Origin: Bryum argenteum
Taxonomy: Eukaryota; Streptophyta; Bryopsida; Bryales; Bryaceae
Length of the DNA stretch: 64,000 nt
Assembly (NCBI GenBank): GCA_037043015.1
Contig: CM073321.1
Span: 5,786,001 to 5,850,000 of the forward strand
Reading direction: 5' to 3'
Shown in pieces: positions 55,211 through 64,000 of the stretch; positions within the stretch are counted from its first letter, which is position 1, and the number at the start of each line of letters is the position of its first letter. A program made the translations under genes and the position numbers. Below the pieces are notes generated by a model. The model had not been told where the DNA came from. It was given only the letters and a program-made list of their open reading frames with translations, and ran no database searches.

Positions 55211-58200
55211 TCGTGAGTTACCATACCAAGTAGGACCGAAAACAACCCAATTTAACTATAAAACCTAGCAAAATGGTCCACCTTCCGGATAACATTCCAC
55301 GGAGACTCTGTGAAGTGTGAAGACAAGGCCAAATCCGGTGGGTCTACCAGTTCTACGCTACAACGACCCACTATAATCCGATGCACAGAACCGGTGGTTC
55401 GTGCAGGTGGTTCCGGTCGGTCCTCTCAACCCAAAACCCCAGGGTAACCGGGTAGTTTCTGATTCAATTTCCCCTCTCGAGTTGGTTAGTCTATTGACCG
55501 GGTGCGACTTAGCAATAAATGGTGATTTAGTTTAACCTCGATAAATCCTCAGAGGGATCCTTCCTATTAGTTTAGAAGAGTGCGGAATGGTCACTCTCTG
55601 CAGGTTGATTAGGGTGATCGGAGTTTCACCGGTCCGCGTCACTGATATTCTCTCTTTCTCTCCCGGAGTTCTTCTCTTACAACTATTGCTACCATCCGGT
55701 TTACCTCCCTAATGGTAGGTCACACCAGTAGTTATCCGGTTCTCTTCCTCTCCCTAGTCCAATGATACTTGTGATCCGGTTTGCAGTGAACGGCATCCCA
55801 CCACGCGATCCGCGAGATTTCTACTAACGATACCTGGAGGCTAACTGGTATCCGGGTTTGCACGCGATCCCTAATGAGGACTTCCCTCAACCAAATATCT
55901 CATCCGGGAGGTTGGAATTCAGGGCGGCTTCACTCACCACCCTAATACCTCTGCCCAAACCGGTTGGTACGGCAATTTCCTTAACCAGCAGACACACCAA
56001 GGACGCTCCAACTCTCCCACTTGGACCTCTTCTTGATTACGATACCCCTCTAGCAATCCCAATCCGGGTACTAGAGTTGAAACCACCGAATCAACAAGGG
56101 ACTCCCTGCACTACAACCGGATCCAGACTGTACTTGCATACAAACGACCCAAAATCACACACAAAGTACAGACACGGGTTTTCAGATGCAAGCTGAACCT
56201 TTACTCATGGATGCAAAAATACTGAAAAGACGCGAAGCACTCCGCAGAGGCTCCGCTAAGTACTTGGAATCCCGGATTTCCCGGGAACCCTAACAGATCC
56301 GAAATTCCCGGAATCCGAGATCACTCAGTCATCCACTATTCTGACTAAGTCTACCCTAACTAGTGCTAAATGCTATCCTCTACCGGCGGCTATTTGGCGG
56401 CTCGAGGTACATGACGGCGGTGTCGTCTTCTTGAGGATGCCGATACCTAAAAAGGAAAAATATTCCGCTTCATCCGGGGTGTCAGCTTGGCAAAAGGTGG
56501 CCGCGGAAGCTACTGAGTCCTCCTGCTCTTCCACCTATTCCGGAGCGCCTGAAGCCTCGACGGTGGAGGGGTAAGGTGGGTCTCCTGTTCCTCTAGCTGA
56601 GTTGTCGATCCCTCCGGTTTGGCCTATCTACTTCTGTCTGCCATGTCCTCCTCTTGGGACATCGGATGTGAGTCGGATGCCTCGGCTTGACCGGTGGTGG
56701 GTTCGGACCCTTCTCCCTCTATGCTCATATTCGGATTCTCACCTGGTTTTTGGGATGAACCCACCTCCACTTGTCCTGCACCTGCTTCTACGGCAGCTCC
56801 AGATGTCCTCACCTCTTCCATAGTCTCACTTCCCCGGGGGTGGCGTTGCCTCCCGTTCGTCCGCTCTCCCTTCTTGGATCTCCTCCGTTTCATGGGCTTC
56901 TAGATCCGCCAGAGCAGATGCCGGCACCTCCTCAATTTCCATCGGCACCGGTCCCTCGGTGGATGCCCCTGGCGGTGCGGATTTCTCCCCCTCCGGAGTA
57001 GTTACTTCCCTCATATCTACGTGAGGTAGGGCTCCCAACAGCCTACCGGTAAGCGTCCAGAATCCCTTCAGGCATTAGTTGATCCCTACCAAATGCCTCC
57101 TGAGTAACTCTGCCGATTGGGGTGGCTCACTGATCCCGATCCAAGCGTCGTAGAAGGTCGCCTTCGTCTGGGCGTCCGCATCCGGTTGCAACACCTTTAG
57201 GAGGGACTGCAACAGCGTCCTCTCGATACTCTGTAAATTACGGATGACGGTTTCCTGGTCCCGTACGATCCTCCTTAGTGCCTCCACCTCCGGATGCACC
57301 TCTGTGGCCGAGGATTCTGGTTCATACTGGACTCCTATGGAGGTCTTCCCCTTCGGTTGGGCCCTCAGCACCAACTCCACCTTCTCGGCTCGCAGCTTCC
57401 TCACTTCCTATTGCCATACTTCTCCAATTTCCGGGTAGCGCTCCACGTTGGGCGTCCAGAATACGCGTTCGAGTCGTTCCAACGAAGTAAACAACTGGTG
57501 GTTCTCCTGCTCGACCTCCTCCATGGCCAGCTGGATGGGGTTGAGGATACCTTCGTTGGGTATCCGGTAGTAGGGGCGAAGAAGCACAGGGGTTGTGGTT
57601 CCTGTCCCGGGTGTCACCATCTTTCTGTGGGATGACTCCAGGGCTGCTCTTGTTCCTGGAGTTGCGGGGGTTGGAGCCTTCTTCTGCTCTGGTAGATCCA
57701 CTCGAGGAGGTGTTGCTCCCTCCGGGATGACGTCCTCCTGTGTTGCGAGTAGCCTCTTCTTCACTTCGGGCCTTGGCTGACTCTCCGGTTCTGGCTCCAC
57801 CACCGGAATGGGCTCCTGCTCCTGCATAGGCGTCGGGTCCGGGCTTGGCTCCCTCTTTTCCTCTGTGGCCCTTGTAGCCACCTCCGGACTGACTGACCTC
57901 CTTCTCTTCCTGGTCTTGAGCTTGAGGTTCGGACGCCTTATTTCTGGGGGTTCCGACTCAAGTGGTGATACTACCAGCTCCATTCCGGTAGTGGCAGCAG
58001 GCTGGGCTCTCGAGCTGGAGGCTTCCTGGGGTACAGGAGGGAGGCGGATAGGGGAGGGCATTCTACCACATCCGGTGGTATCCTTCCTCCTAACTCCTCG
58101 TGATGGTTCTGCACGCCAGGGAGGGGTCTCTTCTTCCTCGTCTTCTTCCTCTTGTTGATCCTCCTCCTCGGATTGATCTCCGCCAGTCTCGGCCACCTCT

Positions 58201-59640
58201 TCAGCACGTTCCTTCTGGGCTCTTGTCCTCCGGACCAGAGGAATGTGCTCTTCTTCTTCTTCCTCTTCATCTTCTTGCTCCGCGTTGGGTATGAACAAGG
58301 AGGGCACTGCCCTGCGTGCTCGGGTAGTAGTCACCGGGTTAGCTTCCTCCCTCACAGCACCCACCCGAGGTGCATTGGTGGGCCTAGCTTGGTTTGGCCC
58401 CACCGGCCTATTCTGTCCAGGGGCTGGCTCCAGAGATCCCTCGAAATCGATGGTCTGCACTCTTTCTATCTCGTCCTCGGACTCGTACGAGGAGACCTCC
58501 TGGACGTCTTCGGATGATAGGTCATGCTTCTCATTCCAGTAGAATAACTCTCGGTTGGTGAGGACGCCATACCGCTACTAGAGGTGGAAGAGGTAGGGGG
58601 ACAGAAGACACCCCTTCGGGTTGCCAATCTTAGCGACCTCTCGCTGCACCACATCGTGGATGATGTGATGCCATCCAATCTGCATCTTTCCGTCGTAGCT
58701 CACTATGATCGCCTTCATGAGCTTGATCGTGCAGGACGAGGCTTGTCCGGGCTGAGGATGGATACGAGGAACTGTAGTAGCTGCATCTCCCGAGGGTTCT
58801 TGCAGTTCTCTAGCTTGAAGCTGTCCTTCTCCGTGGGCCCCTTCTTGAACCTGTTCTTCAATCCGCCCATCACCCTTCTTCTTGAGGTACCCTATTGGAG
58901 ACTCCAGAAATTGGTAGGTTGCCCTCCAATTGCGCGGCCTCCAATTGTCTGTCTTCCCCCACACCGGATGCGTCACGTACAACTCGGGGAAGCTTTTGCT
59001 GAAGGTCTCCTCGATAATTAGCTACTCGGTCATATCCGACGGGACGTCGAACAGTCCGGCGCACCCCATTCGGAGGAGGTCTGCCTTCAACTCCGCCTCG
59101 TGTAGCGGCGTCTGGGGAAAGTGTGGCTTCACCATCTTGATGGGGATCAGCTTCCCCACCCTCCACGGATCCGTATCTCTCTTCCTCGTCATCGTGCTGG
59201 GGTTACTCTCCTGCCCACGTCCGGAGTCGCTCGCTAAACCCTCCTTCCCCGGACTCTCTCCCATAGAAACCCTATCTCTTGAAACCCTAACTGGACTCGC
59301 TGCTTTTCGCTCTCCTCCGACTTGCTGAGCGCGCAGCAATGTGCGAGCTCTCAAAATGCGCGGATTGGAATGACAAAGAATGGTGGCGGCAGCGCCTAAT
59401 ATCCACAATCCGGAACCCTCCTCCCGAGACATCATCACCTCGACCTCGAGAGGTACACCGGCCATTATTCCGGGCACGAGTGAGCCGCCAGTAGCTCTAT
59501 CGGGGCGCGAGAAATTTCCGGCTGTTCCTTCGAGTTTACCGGACGTTCCGGTGACCATCCGGTAAAGTGACCGGGTCATCCGGAATTCGCAAAGGAAAAC
59601 CGGATTGGCACAAGCTCTTCTGGTAAGCTTTAGAATCTAC
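55205..59640 (-). mobile_element. Unclassified repeat element with acidic coding region (virus-like fossil by caution)
   Basis: The left 1.1 kb is shared with 3,280-4,260 and would be the 3' end of a minus-strand element. The rest codes on the minus strand in three or four pieces. One piece includes PFLFHLY-like PKGCLLSPYLFHL. Another is a long Glu/Pro-rich protein (57,408-58,460) with EEDEEEEEEEH-type acidic runs and basic KLKTRKRRR. A third, 56,624-57,404, is Pro/Glu-rich with a heptad-like stretch. No polymerase, protease or integrase was seen. It appears broken in a few places and moderately old. I could not name the family; an LTR-type or other gag-like origin is possible. Confidence 0.5.
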
Positions 59641-60880
59641 TAAGGTCGTCCGGGTGAACCACAAAACTAAAATGCTATCTACGGATTGGTTTTAACTATC
59701 CTATCTTTATTTTCAAACGCTAAAACTAACATATTAACTCTGACCACGCAATAAAAATAAAAATAAAAATGGAGAACATGGTTCGACATATAGCATTCGG
59801 AAGAAGAATCGAAAAAACATAGTACAAGGTCGGGTTGTAGAGAGATAGCACACATTTTAAGAAGATCATTCATATGGGATGTGGTAGCTCAAATTTAAAA
59901 TAGAGGGGGGAATTGGTGTGTAGTGGGGCGAATTTGAATAAGAGGGGGAAGTACGGAAAGTTGTATTCTCTCTAACCTTGGATCCCCCTTTGGCCCCTTC
60001 TTCCAAGCACCGAATATTTTTAAGGTAATGAACTCCAAACATTCCTCTCTAAAGCCGGGATTTGGACTTTCCCGGATATAGTGGGGGAATGTTTGACTTT
60101 TCTATGATTGGATTGACTATGCCTTCTCTTCCCTCCTCTTCTCTCCCCACTCCTCTCTTTTTTTTCCTCTCCTCCCCTCTCGACCCCCCCCCCTCACCCC
60201 CCCCCACCCCTCCACCCCCCCACCCCTCCACCCCCCCACCACAACAACCTCCACTTCTTGGGGCTTAATGTTTCCACCAACTGCATGAATTATCTCCACA
60301 TCTACTATGTCGGGAAGTAGCTGCACCAGAACTGATTGTCTTACTTGGACCAATGAAGTCATGGGCATACGCTCTAATGATCAAGCTAGCCTCTTCCGCT
60401 TATTCCTTTCCATTGTTTTGCGTCCGAGTTAATGCAGTAGCACAAATTGGCCTTGTTGCTTCTCAAGTGTAAAACATGGCGTTCAGGTTGGAAGGATTTG
60501 TTGATGTGGCACCACTGAATGTATTACTTTGCATGGTCAAAATCCCATGGGTCAGCTACATCTTTTCAGCCTCTGAATGCCAATTTTAACGGATTGTTTA
60601 ACACATGAAGACGGGCCCGCTGTTGTTATCCTTGTCGCACTCGATCTTTGTCTATTTCTCCCTTGCGGATGGCACACGGTGTCGCCATCGTTGTAGAAAA
60701 AAAAATTCAAAAACCTCCTTCAAATGTGCTGAAACGCCCTTCCCCAATCCTGAATCCAACCCTCACGAAGAGAAGTGAATCTTGGGAGCTAGGAAGGGCG
60801 GGTTACAAATGGGGAGTCCGCCCATTATATTGTGGTTGGATCCCCCTCCAAACCGACCCTAGCACCAAGCCAGGGCAGAT
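59641..60880. other. Interval with C-rich microsatellite, no supported gene
   Basis: AT-rich sequence to about 60,060, then pyrimidine-rich (TCTCTCC, CCCCACCCC) to 60,245. A minus-strand frame at 60,247-60,368 (VLVQLLPDIVDVEIIHAVGG) looks protein-like, but the frame is stop-rich upstream and no family was recognised. Confidence 0.4.
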
Positions 60881-61440
60881 TCCGCGAGGCGGGGCGGGTG
60901 ACCGGGCCGAGGGGGGCGGGAAACTAGGAGGAGGGGAGGGGGGTCAAGGCGTGGGAGAGGGAGGGTCAGGGCAGGGGAGGGGGGGATCGGGGAGGGGGAG
61001 GGGGGGCCTCAGGGCGGGGGGAGGGGGCCTCGGGCGGGGGGGGGCCTCGGGGGAGGGGAGGGGGGGTGGGGGCGGGGTGGGGGCGGGGTTGGGGCCGGGT
61101 GTAGAGAGGGGTAGGGGCGAGGATAGGGGGGTAGGGGCGGGGTAGAGGGGGGTAGGGGCGGGGGTAGAGGGGGTAGGAGACGGGTTAAGGGAGGTAGGAG
61201 GGATAAGGGGGGGTTGTTGCATTTTTTTTTTTTTAAATTTTTTGTTTTTACTTTTTTATTTTTCTTTTTATTTTTTAATTTTTTTGTTTATTTTTCTTTA
61301 GGGGCGGAGGAGGGGGGGGTTAGGGGCGGGAATAGAGGGGGTAGGAGAGGGGTTAAGAGGGTAGGGGGGGGTTGCTGCGTTCTTTTTTTCTTTTTACTTT
61401 TTTTTATACTTTTTGTTTGATTTTTTTAAAAAATGTTTTT
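60881..61440 (+). repeat. G-rich purine tracts with two GGGGTTGCTGC-type junctions
   Basis: G-runs at 60,890-61,215 end at GGGGTTGTTGCATTTT. After a T-rich spacer a second shorter tract (61,300-61,375) ends at GGGGTTGCTGCGTTC. It is the same family as 47.4 and 54.4 kb. The dispersed repeat at 61,468-61,640 follows directly. Confidence 0.85.
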
Positions 61441-61467
61441 TTGATTTTTTAAAATATTTCTTTTTGT

Positions 61468-61640
61468 GGTATTTACAAACCGATTCATGCATAGGTTGAG
61501 TGGTATTGGGCAAGGTATGGAACCAATAAATATGTGCACCCAAACCAAAACAATGCAATTAAATATATCATACAAAGATGTACAAATGCATCGAATAAGA
61601 GAAGTTGTTGCGTATATTATATGTATGTGCACAAATGGGG
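61468..61640. repeat. Dispersed repeat, second copy
   Basis: It matches 47,697-47,880 in order and orientation, lacking a short internal stretch. It lies just 3' of kinase-like copy 2. Confidence 0.8.
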
Positions 61641-61717
61641 AGTACATATAGTATTGTAATTATCCATGTAATCCTTCTACATACAATAGGCACACGCTAA
61701 CCTCAAAGACCGCTAAA

Positions 61718-63160
61718 CTAAATAGCTGAATTACGGAAACAACACATGGGCATGGTCCAACTAAATGGATACTTTTCCAAGGCCTCAATAACATCGGACA
61801 CATTCAACCTTTTGGACACATCCGGGTCCTGGAGGGCTATTAATTTGAAGCTGAGATACTCGTGATTTATGGCGCGGTCTGTGCGGTGTGGCATAAAGTA
61901 CTTCATATTGTACTCTTCTTGCCAAATGTGTTGTGCTAACCACCCGGCGGAGAATGCATCAGCTGCCTTGGAATATATGTGTTTGCATTCCATAACCTCA
62001 AGGGGATTGTCAGTATCGCGTGGACCATACAAAAACCATAATTCCGGTGCCACAAATTTTCGCCAAGTGCGTTCTTCATTCAACTCCTCTTGATTTGCAT
62101 ATCCATACTTGGATGGCGCTTGTTCTACCACTCAACTTGAAATCCCCCAATCACAAAGCCCGATGTAAACCGTATCTGGTTTCCAATCATTGAAATGCAA
62201 TAGAACATTGGTTGGAGTATTGTCGTTGTGTAGATAATTTTGTTCATGACACTTTTCCACAATGACAAGCAACGACAATGCTAAGTCAAGTCGTCATTTA
62301 CGGAATGTTACAACCCAACGTAGTTGTATATCGGGTAGCCCTCAGTTGAGCTCTTTTGGAATGTTGTCGTATTCCAAGTGCTTTGGGATTTTCCGATTGA
62401 TATGGATGTCAAAATCTTTGAAGCTACCTCCGTTCCACCATAGCAAAAATCCATCCATTGTTTTAGGATGCAAGTACAATAGTCAGATGATTTCAGGGTG
62501 CTTCACTGGACATCCACCCGCCTCATTTACGATTGCCATCTGCTTCTCCCTCTTGTTCTTCACGTTCGTCCATTGTTTACGCGCGAATGGAATCCAACTA
62601 GGAATATGTTGAAGTTTCGTAAGAACCACCTTATTTACCTTTCCATATCCACCTTGGATACGTTGTCCTGGCATAGATACTACGGTAACGGTTGATTCTA
62701 ACTTGAAAGTTCCACTGTGGCAATGAGACATAACAACATCCTCGGCTTTTAATTTCCATGTCTCATTCTTCTTCTCACGACCTTTCAAAAAGGATTGACC
62801 AAAACTTTTCACTAAATCTAGCTTTGAGACTAGTTCTTCATCTTCAATTGTCCATTTACTCTTGTCTGTCAATTTCTTCTCCGAAATATACGTCCAGGCG
62901 TCCATGGTGTTAGTAGTCAACTCTACCACTCTGAGGTCCAACCATGCATCGTGGTCGTAGAAGTTGGTCCAATCACAAAGTTTGTAATTGTTTCCAAAAC
63001 AACGCTCCAGGTATTGGTGAAGCTCCTGACACAAATTGTGGTATCCTTCCTCATTCCACCCAGTGTAAGACCTATGCAACTCTTGTATATTTCGTATCGT
63101 ATAGAAATGTATACCACTCCATCGAGAAAATTCAAGATAGTCCTCGGTTGGCTTCCCGCC
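61718..63160 (-). pseudogene. Divergent protein-kinase-like gene, copy 2 (HND...N / CDWG type), four TGA stops
   Basis: One frame can be followed on the minus strand from about 63,160 to a stop at 61,718. It gives an N-terminal region of about 170 residues, then glycine-rich QRIQGGYGKVNKVVL, PFARK (beta-3 lysine), a WWNGG block and YLHNDNTPTNVLLHF (catalytic loop). VYIGLCDWGISS (DWG for DFG), FVAPELWFLYG (APE motif) and YSKAADAFSAGWLAQHIW (the DxWS.G-type helix) follow. All four internal stops are TGA (TCA on the plus strand at 62,131, 62,294, 62,342 and 62,483) and none shifts the frame. No start codon was found; the frame runs into a CCCGCC-rich stretch that may have replaced the 5' end. 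The motif set and spacing match copy 1 and differ from ordinary plant receptor kinases. Confidence 0.7.
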
Positions 63161-63442
63161 TCTGCCCCACCGTACCCGCCCGCCCTTACCTGCCCTGGAC
63201 CTCTCTTACCCGCCACATCCCCCCGTCACCCGCCCCTAACCCCTTTCACCTGCCATGTGCACAGTCCTACGTGGCGCGTAAGTGGTTGCCAAGTGGCTTG
63301 GTTTTTACCCAAACCCTTGCTACGTCCTCGTTTTTTTGCCTAAACTAAAAGTCAACAAAGGTTTGACCATATCGGGCGAGCAAGAGCTGAATCGGACGGA
63401 CAAGGTGGACGGACAGGCGGGCGGCGTACCCGCCTGGTATGA
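63161..63442. repeat. GC-rich stretch upstream of kinase-like copy 2
   Basis: CCCGCC-rich sequence (63,170-63,245), then a stretch with GGACGGACAAGG and GGACGGACAGGCGGGC (63,395-63,430) related to the repeat edge at 47,310. The position mirrors the CpG-dense blocks upstream of the other genes, but the repeat unit differs. No gene. Confidence 0.5.
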
Positions 63443-63940
63443 CAACCCTGATTGCACTTATGCAAACTTTTACACTTCTAAATATATTTATGAACCACAT
63501 AGTTTCAAATTTTAAATTTTTAAAATAATATTCTAATCAATAATTAATTATCAACTATATTTTTAAAACACTATATTTAAAGGCGTATCAAAATATTAAA
63601 ATATTATACTAATCTATATATAAAGTAATTTATTCAACAATAACTCTATTCAATATCAGCTCATTCCCAAATAACAAGTGACTGTATTATATAATGTATT
63701 ATTAAATAATCTATTCATTAACTTCTCTAAAATAATCAATCATGAAATAGTGTATTGATCAATGACTTTTACCTGAATAATATGTTGATAAAATTCTTTA
63801 TTTATTACATTCCCTATTTATTAGTGTTTTAATCACAATTAAACTATTGATAGAATTTTCCAAATGATCTATTTACTGACCAATTATTTTGAAATACTTT
63901 ATTTATAAGATTATGTATATATGAGCGTATCAATTCACTA

Positions 63941-63982
<42 letters not shown>

Positions 63983-64000
63983 ATTTACAATAATATATTT
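63443..64000 (+). repeat. AT-rich dispersed repeat, copy 2, with (TA)n
   Basis: It aligns with 13,592-14,110 over its whole length and runs off the window edge. A TA microsatellite occupies about 63,942-63,980 and replaces a shorter TATATAAACATAT stretch in copy 1. Confidence 0.8.

Noticed and set aside
57244-59565. Plus-strand frames across 57.2-59.6 kb
   Set aside because: They are shadows of the minus-strand acidic coding region.
54340-61222. Gly/Arg- or Pro-rich frames across the G-rich tracts
   Set aside because: Low-complexity purine tracts without stops; no coding signal.
61718-63160. Recoding of TGA (alternative code or selenocysteine) to explain in-frame TGA codons
   Set aside because: TAG and TAA stops and frameshifts occur in related genes nearby, and genes such as those ending at 26,764 and 34,545 use TGA as a normal stop. 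Decay by C-to-T change is simpler.

Overview
This is a repeat-dense nuclear window from a eukaryote of the green-plant lineage. The evidence is plant-type TTTAGGG repeats at two sites, spliceosomal GT-AG introns, a plant-style FCP1-like phosphatase with a DLNG motif, and hAT, Ty3/gypsy and unclassified repeat families. The style of the gene families made me think of a charophyte alga such as Chara, but that is an impression, not a result. No bacterial operon, rRNA, complete tRNA or CRISPR array was seen.

Layout. 0.3-7.8 kb: a broken hAT/ZNF862-like gene, a Ty3/gypsy fossil and other repeats. 7.8-10.5 kb (-): a DUF7869-like, probably transposase-related gene. 10.6-17.5 kb: two arrays of a 27-bp palindrome flank an AT-rich stretch, a small inverted-repeat element and a GC-rich minisatellite. 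17.6-33.2 kb (+): a gene of at least 1,166 codons with a ParB/DGQHR-like domain and a divergent beta-class N6/N4 DNA methyltransferase domain. Its last visible intron (20,559-32,352) holds an 11.5-kb element (20,619-32,110) with GTGAGCG-type inverted ends. That element carries an ADD zinc-finger gene (-), a nuclear-type acidic/basic gene (+) and a second ParB-like plus methyltransferase gene (+, ten exons, 1,173 codons). 33.4-35.6 kb: an FCP1-like phosphatase gene and an unrecognised gene.

35.9-46.6 kb: a hAT transposase fragment abuts a RING-type gene (-). Next come a related gene with a prion-like tail (+) and a kinase-like gene (-). Each of these three genes has a CpG-dense CCGATCGG minisatellite 150-230 bp upstream of its 5' end. 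47-55 kb: G-rich tracts surround a DUF659 hAT transposase gene (-) that two other elements have entered. 55.2-59.6 kb: an element related to 3.3-5.0 kb. 60.9-63.2 kb: a G-rich tract and a second kinase-like gene (-). 63.4-64.0 kb: a second copy of the AT-rich repeat seen at 13.6 kb.

The most notable content is the nested pair of ParB-like/methyltransferase genes. One lies inside an inverted-repeat element that also encodes a chromatin-reader-type ADD protein, and that element sits in an intron of the other. The outer gene is accompanied by palindrome arrays. Splice sites and phases are inferred by eye; no transcript data were available.
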